Assembly (NCBI GenBank): GCA_963205455.1
Contig: CAUJJL010000088.1
Location: 1 to 64,000 of the forward strand
Direction: 5' to 3'
Length of the DNA: 64,000 nucleotides
DNA from: Verrucomicrobiota bacterium
GTDB lineage: Bacteria; Verrucomicrobiota; Verrucomicrobiia; Opitutales; Opitutaceae
The notes below the pieces were generated by a model. The model searched no databases and was not told the origin of the DNA. It saw only the letters and a list, made by a program, of their open reading frames with translations. The position numbers and the translations under genes were made by a program. Each line of letters begins with the position of its first letter. Position 1 is the stretch's first letter. This document shows, one piece after another, positions 52,934-63,392 of this stretch.

Positions 52934-55783
52934 ATGTCGCTTTCCAATCCGTTCAATACGCTGGCCGAGTTCTCCTCCGGCGGCACCATGCACGCCTATC
53001 ACTCCCTGCCTGCTCTTGCAGCTGCAGGGCATCCCCGGCTTTCGAAACTGCCGGTGTCTATCCGCCTCGTGCTGGAGTCGCTGCTTCGCAATTGTGACGG
53101 CAAGCGTGTCTCCGAACAGGCTGTTCGTGATCTGGCGGAATGGAAGCCGGTGGCTGTGCGCACCGAGGAGATTCCTTTCGTGGTTGCGCGCATCGTCCTG
53201 CAGGATTTCACGGGCGTTCCGCTTCTCGTTGATCTTGCTGCAATGCGCGCAGCGGCTGCGCGACTCGGCAGGGATCCGAAGATCATCGAGCCGCTTGTAC
53301 CGGTCGATCTGGTGGTCGATCACTCTGTCCAGGTCGATTTTGCCGGTTCCCCAGATGCGATGAGGAAAAACCTGGAGATGGAGTTCTCGCGAAACCGGGA
53401 ACGCTACCAGTTTCTGAAATGGGGCATGCAAGCGTTTGACACGTTCAAGGTTGTCCCACCCGGCATTGGCATCGTGCACCAGGTTAACCTGGAGTATCTC
53501 GCCAAGGGCGTCCTGTGCGATGCCAATGGTATTCACTATCCTGATACGCTGGTCGGAACCGATTCCCATACCACGATGATCAATGGCCTTGGCATCGTTG
53601 GCTGGGGCGTGGGCGGCATCGAAGCCGAAGCCGGCATGCTCGGACAGCCTGTCTACTTCCTCACTCCGGATGTGGTGGGAGTTCACCTCACGGGTTCATT
53701 GCGGGAGGGAGTCACCGCGACCGATCTTGCGCTGACGCTGACGCAGCTTCTGCGGAAGGCAAAGGTGGTGGGCAAGTTTGTCGAATTTTACGGTCCTGGC
53801 GCCGCGGCCCTGCCCGTGGTTGATCGCGCGACGATCGGCAACATGGCTCCGGAGTATGGTGCTACGATGGGCTTCTTCCCGATCGACGCCGAGTGCTCCA
53901 GCTATCTGAGGGCGACCGGACGTGACGAAGCAGCGGTGGCGCTCTATGAGGCCTATTACCGTGCGCAGGGCTTGTGGGGAATGCCGCGAAAGGGCGATAT
54001 CGAATATTCGAGCGAACTCGAATTTGATCTCGGATCCGTAGTGCCGAGTGTTGCGGGCCCTAAGCGTCCGCAGGATCGCATTGAATTGCCCCGCCTCAAA
54101 CAGGAGTTTGTGGCGGCCTTCTCCAGGCCGGTTGCTGAAAACGGATTTGGCAAGAGGCCAGAGGAAATTGCCGTGCGAGCCCATGTGGATGGCGGCATCG
54201 TGCACAGGGCGTCGGGTGGTGGAAGTCAGGAACCCGTGAAGGTTGCAAAGTCGGTTGCACAGAACACGAATCCGCTAACTGAACTGGAGATGGCAAACAA
54301 CCGGCCCACACCAACGCCGGATCCGATGCTGCCCAGCGTGATCAAGAAGGCGGGTGATGTGGGGCACGGCAGCGTCCTTATCGCTGCCATCACGAGTTGT
54401 ACAAACACCTCGAACCCGTCAGTAATGCTTGCCGCTGGCCTTGTGGCCAAACGGGCGGTGGAGCGCGGTCTTCAGGTCAATCCGATGGTCAAATCCTCGC
54501 TTGCTCCCGGTTCCCGCGTGGTGACGGACTACCTGGAGAAGACGGGACTTCAGCCCTATCTGGATCGGCTTGGGTTCCAGACGGTCGGTTACGGATGCAC
54601 CACGTGCATTGGCAATTCCGGTCCGCTTTCGGCTGCGATTGAGGAGACCGTGGTCAAACACGACTTCGTCACGGCCTCCGTCCTGTCAGGCAACCGCAAC
54701 TTCGAGGCGCGCATTCACCAGAATATCAAGGCGAACTTCCTGATGTCGCCGCCGCTCGTCGTGGCCTTTGCCCTGGCCGGTCGTGTGGACATCGATCTTT
54801 CCCACGATCCGATTGGGAATGACACCCACGGTAAGCCGGTCTATCTCAAGGATCTCTGGCCGACCCTGCAGGAGGTGCGGGATCATCTCAAGGCGGCGCT
54901 CAAGCCGGAGGTCTTCCGCAAGCTCTACACCGATTTTGCGTCGCAGAATCCGAAGTGGAACGAGATCCCGTCGACGACGGGCAATGTCTATCAGTTTGAA
55001 GCGGCGTCGACCTATATCCAGGAACCGCCCTTCTTCGCGAACTTTTCAATGACTCCCGGAGCGATCCGGGAGATCAAGGGCGCTCGGGCGTTGGGGGTAT
55101 TTGGCGACTCGGTGACGACCGACCACATCTCACCTGCAGGCGCCATCAAGAAGAGCTCTCCAGCGGGCCGCTTTCTGCTCGAGCACGGCGTTTCGTTTGA
55201 GGATTTCAACAGCTATGGCTCACGTCGCGGCAACGACCGCATCATGACGCGGGGTACGTTCGCGAATGTGCGGATCAAGAATCTGATGCTTGGGGGCGAA
55301 GAGGGTGGCAACACGCTGTTTCAGCCCACGGGGGAGAAACTGTCGATCTACGATGCCGCGGTAAAATACGCGCAAAGCGGCACTCCGCTCATTGTCATCG
55401 CTGGTCAGGAGTATGGCACCGGTTCCTCCCGGGATTGGGCGGCCAAGGGCACGGCGCTGCTCGGAGTCAGGGTCGTGGTTGCCCAGAGCTTTGAGCGTAT
55501 CCATCGATCGAACCTGGTCGGCATGGGTGTGCTGCCCCTGCAATTCAAGGAAGGTGTCACAGCGCAGTCTCTGCGCCTGGATGGCACGGAGACCTATGAT
55601 GTCGTCGGATTGGGCACGACGCTCAAGCCGCAGCAGGACCTGACGCTTCGCATCACTCGAAAGGATGGCTCGGTGGAGACTGTGAGTGTGAGGTGCCGGA
55701 TCGACACTCCGATCGAGATCGACTACTATCAGCACGGCGGAATCCTTCCCTACGTCCTGCGCCAGATCATGGCAAAGTCGTAA
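52934..55783 (+). CDS. acnA: Aconitate hydratase A
   Basis: The 4Fe-4S enzyme that isomerises citrate to isocitrate in the TCA cycle. From the ATG at 52934 it has 949 residues, close to AcnA/IRP1-type enzymes (about 890-930). Cluster-binding cysteines are seen in SCTNTSNPS and [12 protein letters not shown]; the VGTDSHTTM and YGSRRGN motifs and the C-terminal swivel domain ([30 protein letters not shown]) are intact. A stretch near 420-450 of Gly/Ser is a small insertion. It is followed by a STAS gene after 71 bases. Confidence 0.97.
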   Translation: MSLSNPFNTLAEFSSGGTMHAYHSLPALAAAGHPRLSKLPVSIRLVLESLLRNCDGKRVSEQAVRDLAEWKPVAVRTEEIPFVVARIVLQDFTGVPLLVDLAAMRAAAARLGRDPKIIEPLVPVDLVVDHSVQVDFAGSPDAMRKNLEMEFSRNRERYQFLKWGMQAFDTFKVVPPGIGIVHQVNLEYLAKGVLCDANGIHYPDTLVGTDSHTTMINGLGIVGWGVGGIEAEAGMLGQPVYFLTPDVVGVHLTGSLREGVTATDLALTLTQLLRKAKVVGKFVEFYGPGAAALPVVDRATIGNMAPEYGATMGFFPIDAECSSYLRATGRDEAAVALYEAYYRAQGLWGMPRKGDIEYSSELEFDLGSVVPSVAGPKRPQDRIELPRLKQEFVAAFSRPVAENGFGKRPEEIAVRAHVDGGIVHRASGGGSQEPVKVAKSVAQNTNPLTELEMANNRPTPTPDPMLPSVIKKAGDVGHGSVLIAAITSCTNTSNPSVMLAAGLVAKRAVERGLQVNPMVKSSLAPGSRVVTDYLEKTGLQPYLDRLGFQTVGYGCTTCIGNSGPLSAAIEETVVKHDFVTASVLSGNRNFEARIHQNIKANFLMSPPLVVAFALAGRVDIDLSHDPIGNDTHGKPVYLKDLWPTLQEVRDHLKAALKPEVFRKLYTDFASQNPKWNEIPSTTGNVYQFEAASTYIQEPPFFANFSMTPGAIREIKGARALGVFGDSVTTDHISPAGAIKKSSPAGRFLLEHGVSFEDFNSYGSRRGNDRIMTRGTFANVRIKNLMLGGEEGGNTLFQPTGEKLSIYDAAVKYAQSGTPLIVIAGQEYGTGSSRDWAAKGTALLGVRVVVAQSFERIHRSNLVGMGVLPLQFKEGVTAQSLRLDGTETYDVVGLGTTLKPQQDLTLRITRKDGSVETVSVRCRIDTPIEIDYYQHGGILPYVLRQIMAKS

Positions 55784-55854
55784 GGTCTCGCGGCCAGAGG
55801 GGCACAGCTTTCCTTTCTGCAATCATACGCCGTCGCAGGTGACGCAGTGTTGTC

Positions 55855-56370
55855 ATGTCAGACACCAACAAATCCGTCTTTCAGGCTGATGTTTCAGCGG
55901 ATCCCGTAGCCATACGGATCGACGGCCGAGCCTCGTTTCAGAACAGTGCGTGTCTGCAGGACTTCATCAGGGTGTTGCTCGCACAGGGGAGAAGTCGCTT
56001 CTCAATCGATTTCAACGCATGCACAGGAATGGACAGTACATTCCTGGGTGTGCTGGCAGGAATAGCCCTGCAGGTCCGCAAACTCTCTCCTCCAGGGCAA
56101 CTGGTGCTCTCGCGGCTCGAAAGTCGCAATCTCGAGCTGGTGCGCAACCTGGGTCTTCATCGCATCCTGACCATCGATTCAGGTGCGGTGCCTCCATCTC
56201 CTGCCATTTCCTCGCAGGCGATACCCTGCACTGATCGAAGCGAACTGGAAAACGCGAAAGTTGCGTTGCAGGCGCACGAGAATCTCGTTGAGGCGGAAGA
56301 GTCCAATCGCAGCAAGTTCGAGGACGTTCTGCATTTTCTCCGCAAACGAATCGACGAAGAGAAGCCGTAG
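55855..56370 (+). CDS. STAS-domain protein (anti-sigma-factor antagonist-like)
   Basis: A 171-residue protein. Residues 1-110 form a STAS domain; the SpoIIAA-type phosphorylation region reads CTGMDSTFLGVLAG, with the conserved D-S pair near 60, so a kinase could phosphorylate this Ser. The last ~50 residues are a helical, charged tail (ENAKVALQAHENLVEAEES). In partner-switching systems such proteins bind an anti-sigma factor or a sensor. No cognate kinase or anti-sigma gene adjoins. It may act with the REC-REC-STAS or ECF modules elsewhere in the window. Confidence 0.85.
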   Translation: MSDTNKSVFQADVSADPVAIRIDGRASFQNSACLQDFIRVLLAQGRSRFSIDFNACTGMDSTFLGVLAGIALQVRKLSPPGQLVLSRLESRNLELVRNLGLHRILTIDSGAVPPSPAISSQAIPCTDRSELENAKVALQAHENLVEAEESNRSKFEDVLHFLRKRIDEEKP

Positions 56371-56485
56371 GTGGTTCTGGCTCCGAAAAAGACGCCAACA
56401 GACGATTGCCGCGAGGCGAGGATCCGGAGGGCCTTAAATCTAACGATAGCCGGATTTCGTGGCCTGCCAGATCTCGGCTGTCATC

Positions 56486-56749
56486 TCATTCGTAGTGTGT
56501 CCACATTCTGATGATCTTCACTGCTTTTTGATCGGGATAAACCTGATAAACCAGGCGGTGCTGGATGTTGATTCTACGCGAGTATGCACCTTCGAGGTCT
56601 CCGACCAGTTTTTCATAGGGAGGCGGATTCGAGAAGGGATCCTTCTTGAGAATCTCCAAGAGGCGCTCGGCATGTGGACGCAGACGGGTGGAACCCAGCT
56701 TCTTGGCATCCCGCTGCGCTTGCCGGGTGTAGCACAATGTCCAACTCAC
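56486..56749 (-). CDS. yoeB: YoeB/Txe-family toxin (mRNA interferase)
   Basis: An 87-residue RelE-superfamily ribosome-dependent mRNA endonuclease. Residues matching the YoeB active site are present: E46, R65 and the C-terminal H85-Y86 in MWTHYE. The RRINIQHRLVYQV strand (58-70) is the family hallmark. It starts within the antitoxin gene (overlap 56746-56749), the normal antitoxin-first order. Confidence 0.95.
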   Translation of the reverse strand: MSWTLCYTRQAQRDAKKLGSTRLRPHAERLLEILKKDPFSNPPPYEKLVGDLEGAYSRRINIQHRLVYQVYPDQKAVKIIRMWTHYE

Positions 56750-56988
56750 CAGACCAAGGCCTTCGCCGACTTGCTGAGCGGCTCCTTCATTCCTTTGCGG
56801 ATCGATTCACGCATGCCCGGGATTGAGAGCAGATGGAGCGTTTCTTGAATGCTGCGCCAATCCTCCTCGGCCAGCAGCACCGCGTTGTTTCTCCTGCCGG
56901 TGATATGAATCGGCTCACGGCTCAAAGCGGTGTCATCGACAAGTTGGTAGAGTTGCGCACGCGCTTTGGTCACAGGAATCGAAGTCAT
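56746..56988 (-). CDS. yefM: YefM/Phd-family antitoxin
   Basis: An 80-residue antitoxin: the N-terminal Phd/YefM DNA-binding fold (SIPVTKARAQLYQLVDD, EPIHITGRRNNAVLLAEEDW) and a C-terminal toxin-binding tail (about 50-80). It should neutralise the YoeB toxin downstream and repress its own promoter through the palindrome at 56995-57016, which sits just before its start. Confidence 0.95.
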   Translation of the reverse strand: MTSIPVTKARAQLYQLVDDTALSREPIHITGRRNNAVLLAEEDWRSIQETLHLLSIPGMRESIRKGMKEPLSKSAKALVW

Positions 56989-56994
56989 GGCTTG

Positions 56995-57016
56995 AGCGTA
57001 CGTTAAACCGTACGCT
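56995..57016. promoter_or_regulatory. Perfect inverted-repeat operator of the yefM-yoeB pair
   Basis: AGCGTACG (56995-57002) and CGTACGCT (57009-57016) are exact reverse complements with a six-base spacer. Each arm contains CGTACG, close to the TGTACA core bound by YefM. It lies 7 bases upstream of the antitoxin ATG. Confidence 0.75.
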
Positions 57017-57146
57017 GGTCAAGCGTGACAGTCCATGCCCGTCACCTATCTCTCCGGATCAAACGGGGTAAAACTGTTCTGGGGCCAAGCACGAATTGAG
57101 TGTTTTCACTCTTCACCCGGGCGCTACGGTTGCCTAGCTTGATCGG

Positions 57147-58364
57147 ATGCCTGCCACTCTTGCCTTCGATCCAGCAGCTTTGCCTGACTCCTCCGGTCAC
57201 TTTGGCCGTTACGGAGGCGTCTTTGTGCCGGAAACGTTGATGACGGCGTTGGCCGAATTGGGAGATGTGTATGCCTCAGCCCGCAACGATCCTGCCTTCG
57301 TACAGGAGTTGACGGATCACCTGAAGGAATTCGCAGGCCGTCCGACTGAATTGTATTTTGCCCGTCGTCTCACGGAGCATTGCGGGGGCGCCCGGATCTA
57401 CCTGAAGCGGGAGGATCTCCTGCACACGGGGGCGCACAAGATCAACAATGCACTCGGGCAGGCTCTGCTCGCACGCCGGATGGGCAAGAAGCGCATCATC
57501 GCAGAGACAGGCGCCGGGCAGCACGGTGTCGCCACCGCGGCGGTGTGCGCCAAATTCGGCCTGGAGTGCGTTGTCTACATGGGGGCGGTCGACATGGAGC
57601 GGCAGGCATTGAATGTTTTCCGCATGCGCCTGATGGGGGCTGAGGTCCGTGGCGTCGAGGCGGGCCAGAAAACCCTGAAGGATGCAGTCAATGAGGCGAT
57701 GCGCGACTGGGTCACGAATGTGCGCGGAACTCACTACATCCTGGGATCGGCGCTGGGTGCGCACCCCTATCCCATGATGGTCCGGGATTTTCATCGGGTG
57801 ATCGGGAAAGAGGCGAAGGCTCAATTGCTGGCTCGTGAAGGACGACTTCCCGACGAGATGGTGGCCTGCGTCGGAGGCGGCTCCAATGCGATAGGATTCT
57901 TCTATGATTTTCTGCCTGACCGGAGTGTGAAGCTCATCGGCGTTGAAGCGGGTGGTCGCGGCATTCGACGCGGCGAGCACGCGGCGCGATTTGAAGGAGG
58001 GAGACTGGGGGTTCTGCAGGGAAGCAAGACCTACATCCTGCAGAATGATGATGGACAGATTGAATTGACGCACTCGGTGAGCGCGGGTCTGGACTATGCG
58101 GCGATCGGTCCTGAACATGCCTACTATCGGGATCAGGGCCGCATCGAGTATGCCTATGCCTGTGATGATGAAGTCATCTCTGCCTTCCAGCTTGTATCCC
58201 GATTGGAGGGCATTCTGCCGGCACTGGAATCCACACATGCGCTCGTCCACGGAATGAAGCGTGCGCGTGCCCTGCGGAGTGATCAGATTGTCCTCATCAA
58301 TCTCTCCGGGCGAGGAGACAAGGACGTCAATCAGGTGGCCCGATTGCTAAACGTGAAGCTGTGA
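57147..58364 (+). CDS. trpB: Tryptophan synthase beta subunit
   Basis: A PLP enzyme that joins indole and serine to give tryptophan. At 405 residues it is normal TrpB1 size. The PLP lysine is K98 in [13 protein letters not shown]; the phosphate-binding GGGSNAIG loop and the GRGDKD C-terminal motif are intact, and KREDLLHTG confirms the family. trpA is not adjacent: yicC follows by 31 bases. The alpha subunit must be elsewhere. Confidence 0.97.
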   Translation: MPATLAFDPAALPDSSGHFGRYGGVFVPETLMTALAELGDVYASARNDPAFVQELTDHLKEFAGRPTELYFARRLTEHCGGARIYLKREDLLHTGAHKINNALGQALLARRMGKKRIIAETGAGQHGVATAAVCAKFGLECVVYMGAVDMERQALNVFRMRLMGAEVRGVEAGQKTLKDAVNEAMRDWVTNVRGTHYILGSALGAHPYPMMVRDFHRVIGKEAKAQLLAREGRLPDEMVACVGGGSNAIGFFYDFLPDRSVKLIGVEAGGRGIRRGEHAARFEGGRLGVLQGSKTYILQNDDGQIELTHSVSAGLDYAAIGPEHAYYRDQGRIEYAYACDDEVISAFQLVSRLEGILPALESTHALVHGMKRARALRSDQIVLINLSGRGDKDVNQVARLLNVKL

Positions 58365-58395
58365 GCGCACGTCTTCCCAAATCGAGGATTTTCGC

Positions 58396-59268
58396 ATGCG
58401 AAGCATGACGGGCTATGGCCGGGCGATCGTCGGCATTGGGGTTCGCACGCTCACTGTTCAGGTGAGATCCGTGAACCGGAAAATGCTCGATCTTGCGATC
58501 AAGCTTCCGAGTGAATGGGAGGAACTCGAGACTGCAATTTCCGAGCGTATCCGGGGATGCACGGCGCGGGGCAAGGTCCAGGTGGATCTCGAACTGAGCG
58601 GCGGCACGGGTACCGCGATGCCGGTCTGGGATGAAGCTGCGATTGGAGATGCCCTGGATCGATTGTCCAATCTCGCGGCGCAGCGCGGCATTCCTTTCAT
58701 GCCAAGCCCGGAGTTGCTCTGGAGCATAGCCAATGCGCAGCGCAGAATCGAGGAGGCTCCAGCCGTGGAGCAGGTCCGCGGACAGGTGATCGCGGCGCTT
58801 GATGCTGCGCTGGGGGACTTTGTCGCGATGCGAGCGCGAGAGGGATCAACACTGCTCGCGGATCTGATGGTGCGAATTGGCAACCTGGCGAATCATGTCG
58901 GTGAGATTGCCGTGAGAGCTCCGTTGGTGACATCCAACTACCGGGAGCAACTGCTGCAACGGCTCCGCCAGGCGGGGCTTGAGCTCGAATTGAATGACGA
59001 ACGCGTGCTTCGCGAAATCGCCTTGTTTGCGGACCGCTGTGACCTGTCAGAGGAACTGACCCGGTTCGGGAGTCACCTGGATCAGTTGAGGGCTCTCTTC
59101 AATTCAGATGGCGAAATGGGCCGCAAGGCGGAATTCATTCTCCAGGAGATGGGGCGCGAGGCAAACACGATGGGTAGCAAGGCCAATGACCATGCAATAT
59201 CCCGCGCCGTGATCGAATTGAAGAATGAGCTGGAGAGGATTCGCGAACAGATCGCGAATGTCGAATAG
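58396..59268 (+). CDS. yicC: YicC/YloC-family endoribonuclease-like protein
   Basis: A 290-residue protein of the YicC family, members of which have been linked to RNA degradation. The start MRSMTGYGRA is the family N-terminus. The C-terminal domain (ELTRFGSHLDQLRALF, GRKAEFILQEMGREANTMGSKAND) is the most conserved part and is intact. It follows trpB closely and converges on the sigma-54 regulator. Confidence 0.95.
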   Translation: MRSMTGYGRAIVGIGVRTLTVQVRSVNRKMLDLAIKLPSEWEELETAISERIRGCTARGKVQVDLELSGGTGTAMPVWDEAAIGDALDRLSNLAAQRGIPFMPSPELLWSIANAQRRIEEAPAVEQVRGQVIAALDAALGDFVAMRAREGSTLLADLMVRIGNLANHVGEIAVRAPLVTSNYREQLLQRLRQAGLELELNDERVLREIALFADRCDLSEELTRFGSHLDQLRALFNSDGEMGRKAEFILQEMGREANTMGSKANDHAISRAVIELKNELERIREQIANVE

Positions 59269-59300
59269 GCGGGTTCCCGCGGCCGACACGGGCCGCTCGT

Positions 59301-60899
59301 TCAATCGCCGCTCGGATCGATCACGGTTCCGTCCGCGCGATATTCCTGGATCTTGTTGCGCAATGTCCGGATGGAAATGTTGAGCAGCTCGGCGGTGCGG
59401 GTTCGATTGCCGCCGGTGCTCTTCAATGCCGAAAGGATGGCTCGCTTCTCGAGCTCGTTCAGCGGGATGACTTCCGGAATCTTCGGTTGCAGCGCGGGCG
59501 GAGAGGGATCCGAACCCGGCGCGATTTCATCGGGAGGCGTGACCTCCGTGAATCCTCCGGAGAAGGTGGAGGTGGTGGCTGTTACTGCGGCGGCGGGCAT
59601 TGGGACTGGTGTCCAGGTGCCAGGAACGGGAGACGGGGCAGCGGGCGGGGGCGTCAATGGAGTTGCAGGTGCCGGTGTCTGTACGGACGACGTGGCTGCG
59701 GGATGCTGCATGCCGACGAGTCCCGCGGATCGGGCAAGCGACGGCAAACCGAGAGCTGCCGTTGTGACAGGGCGACCATTTTCCGAAAGGATGACCGCGC
59801 GTTCGAGTGTGTTCTGAAGTTCGCGTACGTTGCCCGGCCACGGATAGTTGATCAATGCGCTGGCTGCATTGTCGCTGAAGCCAGGGATCTTCACGCCATG
59901 CTTGCGTGCAAAACGGCGCAGGAAGGATTCGGCAAGGAGGAGAATATCGTCTGGGCGCTCGCGCAGGGCAGGGACATGAATGGGGAACACATTCAAGCGG
60001 TAGTACAGGTCCGAGCGGAATGAGCCGCGTTCGACGAACTGCATGAGGTCGCGGTTCGACGTGGCGAGGATGCGGACATTGACCTTGATGGTCTTGGTGC
60101 CGCCTACGCGCTCGAACTCACGTTCCTGGAGAACACGCAGCAGCTTTGCCTGGAGGTTTGCAGGGATCTCTGACACCTCGTCGAGAAGCAGTGTACCCCG
60201 GTTCGCGAGTTCAAAGCGACCCTCACGGCGGTCCGTGGCACCCGTGAACGCACCTTTTTCATGTCCGAATAATTCACTTTCAATCAACTGTTCCGAGAGG
60301 GCGGCGCAGTTGACCTTGATATAGGGCTCGGAACGTCGGGGGGAATTTTTCCAGAGTTCACGGGCCACCATTTCCTTTCCGGTGCCGTTCTCGCCGGTGA
60401 TGAGCACCGTCGCATCTGTGGGTGCCACGCGCTCGATGAGCTGGCGCAGGCGCTGGATCGGCGGGGTCCTGCCCAGCAGATCCCCGTCGCCGCCATCCTG
60501 TTCGCTGAAGTACCGGTTGACCTTGACGAGTTGCCGGAAGGCATCGGCCTTCTTGAGGACGATCTCGATCTGGGAAGGGGAGAAAGGCTTGATCAGGTAG
60601 TCGAAAGCGCCTCCGCGCATGCAGGCCACCGCACTCTCTATTGTTCCGTGTCCCGTCATCATGACCACGAGCGGCCGGTCGGGCAATGCTGCCAGGCGCT
60701 CGAGCAGTTGCTGCCCGTCGCCATCGGGCAGGCGGACATCGAGCATGACCAGGTCGAAACTTTCTCTGGCGAGCAGTGCCTCAGCCTGTGCAATGGTGCC
60801 CGCAATGCTGACCGTGTATTTCTTGCGGCGAAACAGTTCCTCCAGGACTTTTTGGATGATGGGCTCGTCGTCGAGGACCAGGATTCGTTCAAGTGACAT
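59301..60899 (-). CDS. Sigma-54-dependent response regulator (NtrC family)
   Basis: A 532-residue activator partnered with the hybrid kinase upstream (38-base gap). Receiver: D10-D11, acceptor D54 in VMLDVRL, and K104 in IKPF. AAA+ domain: Walker A GENGTGKE (169-176), the classic sigma-54 loop GAFTGA (216-221) and the DEVSEIPANLQ region. A Pro/Ala/Thr-rich linker of some 75 residues (about 400-475) precedes a Fis-type helix-turn-helix (GNRTRTAELLNISIRTLRNKI). The ATG at 60899 is chosen over a TTG at 60941. The target promoters are unknown. Confidence 0.95.
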   Translation of the reverse strand: MSLERILVLDDEPIIQKVLEELFRRKKYTVSIAGTIAQAEALLARESFDLVMLDVRLPDGDGQQLLERLAALPDRPLVVMMTGHGTIESAVACMRGGAFDYLIKPFSPSQIEIVLKKADAFRQLVKVNRYFSEQDGGDGDLLGRTPPIQRLRQLIERVAPTDATVLITGENGTGKEMVARELWKNSPRRSEPYIKVNCAALSEQLIESELFGHEKGAFTGATDRREGRFELANRGTLLLDEVSEIPANLQAKLLRVLQEREFERVGGTKTIKVNVRILATSNRDLMQFVERGSFRSDLYYRLNVFPIHVPALRERPDDILLLAESFLRRFARKHGVKIPGFSDNAASALINYPWPGNVRELQNTLERAVILSENGRPVTTAALGLPSLARSAGLVGMQHPAATSSVQTPAPATPLTPPPAAPSPVPGTWTPVPMPAAAVTATTSTFSGGFTEVTPPDEIAPGSDPSPPALQPKIPEVIPLNELEKRAILSALKSTGGNRTRTAELLNISIRTLRNKIQEYRADGTVIDPSGD

Positions 60900-60937
60900 G
60901 GGCTGGGTCTTTTCCGTAGGGTCGAAGCAGGAGGGAA

Positions 60938-63265
60938 TCAATCCGCTTCCCGTGTATCAGGAAAGCCCGGAATGCTGCGGGACTGTTTGCGCGTTGGGAG
61001 GAAGGTTCGAATATGGGTGACAATTTCCGAGGGCGGAAATGGTTTGGGGAGACATAGAATGGGGTCGTCCAGATCCGCCTGAGCGCGATCACCGGGTTTG
61101 AACGCTCCGCTTGCGAGGATCAGGGGAATGCCCGGATGTTCTTCCCGGATGCGCTGGGCCAACTGCCAGCCATTCATGCCTGGCAAACCAATGTCGGAAA
61201 AAAGCAGGCCGATCTTATTGCGATGTTCAAAAAACAGACCTAGCGCTTCCTCTGCATCTCTCGCCCAGAACATGGGTATCGCTTCCGAACTGAAGATCTT
61301 TTCCCAGAGACGGCCGATCTCGGCCTCGTCTTCGACCACCAGCACATACTTCTCCGGAGGGGGGGCATCCCCACCGTGCACTTGAGCGGAGGAAGAAGGC
61401 GGGGCATGCCCTTCCGTCGGCACCGATCGAGGAAACGCCAGATGCACCCGCGTCCCCTTTCCAGGCTTGCTCTCCACTTCAATTGTTCCCCGGTTTGCGC
61501 GCATGATCCCATAGACAACTGCAAGTCCTAGCCCGCGAACGGACGGTCCTCTGTCTTTCGCAAAAAATGGTTCGAAGATGCGAGCGCGTGTCGAGTCATC
61601 CATCCCGCTTCCATTGTCCTCAATCGTCACCCAAAGCGCGTCGGGATGATCGGCTCCCGCAATGCCCTCAGCGGGCGAATCGGAAGTGCGGATAACGATT
61701 GTGCCGCCTTGGGGCATGGCGTCGCATGCATTCTGCAGGAGTTGCCTCAGGCCGAGAGCAACCTGCGCGGGATCTATGGAGACGCTGGCGCTGGCGTGGC
61801 TGAATGTGCACGAAATGTGTATCTGGGATGTCCAGTCCGCGCACGTGCGCTCGACAGTATCCTCAATCAGCGCCTGCAGGTCGGTTGTCACGGACTCCGC
61901 TTCGTGCTGGCTGGCAAAGAGCTGAAGCTGATGAACGACATCGGCTCCACGACGGCCGGCGTCGATGATCGCATCGGCTGCGCGTTGAAGCGTCCCAGGA
62001 TCGTCGGCTCCGTCGCAGAGCAGGCCGGCGTATCCCAGAATGATGGTGAGAAGGTTGTTGAAATCGTGGGCCACACCGCCAGCAAGGGTTGCCAGGCTCT
62101 CGAGTTTGCTCGCCTCACGCAGCCTTGCTTCAATGCGTCGGCGTTCGGAGAGGTCGCTCAGTGTCAGAAGGCGCCAGGTTTCCTCGGTAAACCGGACAGC
62201 GGTGACGGAAATTTCTGCTGGAAAATCGCTGCCATTTGGGCGATTGACGCCGAAGGTATGGAGTGATCCCGGTTGAGCAGTGGCGGAGTCAACGATAGCG
62301 AGGGAGATCACCGACGAGATCGGTCGGCCGGCTAGGTCGGAGGGCTTGGCTGAAAAATGGCTGGAAAACGCACGATTGCAGAGCTGAACCTGATTGCGAC
62401 TGTCGAGGAGGCAGAGGCCCAAAGGGACTGCATCGTAGACTGCGCTCAGCAACCCGTGCATGGCGGTGAGTGAGGCCTCCGCAGCCTTCCGCCTGCTGAT
62501 GTCGCGCATCGTCGAGACAATTTCTGCGACTCCCTCCTGATTCAATCGTGTCTTGCTGGTCGTTTCAATCCAGACGGCGCCGCCATCCTTGCGGCGCATC
62601 TGGTGGATGAATGTGGTTTCCGATGGACCATTGACATGGCCATCGAAGATCTTGCGAGCGAGCGAAAGACTTTCCGGATGAATCAGGTCATGGAGAGACC
62701 GGGCAACGATTTCCTTCGGTTCATAGCCGAGAATGGTTCTCGAGGCCGGTGAGGCATACAGGCAGTACCCATCCCGGGGGCGATGGACCACGACGAGGTC
62801 GCGAATGGATTCGGCCAGAAGGCGATGTTGCTCCTCACTGTGCTTCAGGGCATGCTCCTTTTCGGCCGTATCTGACACATCGCAAAGAGCCAGCACCCAG
62901 AGACAATCATCACCGACCGCTCCAAGAGATGGAAACGTGGTGGCATCGAGGTGAATGGCTGGCGCGTTGTTCCGAGTGACGCTGATCCTGCCTCGAAAGA
63001 GTTGCGAAAGCTGGAGGCTTTGGCTGAATGCATCCCAGTGTTCAGAGGGCAGCAAAGCATTCAGATGCTGTCCGAGAGCGTCTGATCGCGGGATGTGAGT
63101 CAGCCGTTCGAAGGCGGGATTCACATCCAGGATTCGACCTCCGGTTTTCGGGTCCAGGATTGCGATCCCATCCCGCGAATTTGCCAGGAACTGATGCATG
63201 GGCCCCCTTAACAATGCGAAGTTCCCGTCCATAGCGAGGAAAGGTTGCAATTCATCCTGGGGCAT
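60938..63265 (-). CDS. Hybrid sensor histidine kinase with PAS domains
   Basis: A 775-residue kinase from the ATG at 63265. Three PAS segments cover about 15-380 (NSRDGIAILDPKTGGRILDVNPAFERL, HRPRDGYCLYASPASRTILGY, GLCLLDSRNQVQLCNRAFS). The H box GGVAHDFNN gives H400; the ATPase has NACDAMPQGG and GLGLAVVYGIM; the C-terminal receiver has D691 in LLFSDIGLPG. No transmembrane helix is seen. The sigma-54 regulator gene follows at 38 bases and is its likely partner. A TTG at 63295 could extend the N-terminus by ten residues. Confidence 0.93.
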   Translation of the reverse strand: MPQDELQPFLAMDGNFALLRGPMHQFLANSRDGIAILDPKTGGRILDVNPAFERLTHIPRSDALGQHLNALLPSEHWDAFSQSLQLSQLFRGRISVTRNNAPAIHLDATTFPSLGAVGDDCLWVLALCDVSDTAEKEHALKHSEEQHRLLAESIRDLVVVHRPRDGYCLYASPASRTILGYEPKEIVARSLHDLIHPESLSLARKIFDGHVNGPSETTFIHQMRRKDGGAVWIETTSKTRLNQEGVAEIVSTMRDISRRKAAEASLTAMHGLLSAVYDAVPLGLCLLDSRNQVQLCNRAFSSHFSAKPSDLAGRPISSVISLAIVDSATAQPGSLHTFGVNRPNGSDFPAEISVTAVRFTEETWRLLTLSDLSERRRIEARLREASKLESLATLAGGVAHDFNNLLTIILGYAGLLCDGADDPGTLQRAADAIIDAGRRGADVVHQLQLFASQHEAESVTTDLQALIEDTVERTCADWTSQIHISCTFSHASASVSIDPAQVALGLRQLLQNACDAMPQGGTIVIRTSDSPAEGIAGADHPDALWVTIEDNGSGMDDSTRARIFEPFFAKDRGPSVRGLGLAVVYGIMRANRGTIEVESKPGKGTRVHLAFPRSVPTEGHAPPSSSAQVHGGDAPPPEKYVLVVEDEAEIGRLWEKIFSSEAIPMFWARDAEEALGLFFEHRNKIGLLFSDIGLPGMNGWQLAQRIREEHPGIPLILASGAFKPGDRAQADLDDPILCLPKPFPPSEIVTHIRTFLPTRKQSRSIPGFPDTREAD

Positions 63266-63392
63266 CGCGTGAAAAGGAGAGCCAACTGGCTGCAAGCATG
63301 TCAGGAGGAGCGAGTGAAGACCTGGCGAAATTGAAGATCCATACTCAAGATTTCAGGCGAATGAGCCGAAACAGGGTCAACTCCCTCCCTGT

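Noticed and set aside
57276..58250. 324-residue minus-strand frame opposite trpB
   Set aside because: It is the antisense of an intact trpB with catalytic motifs.
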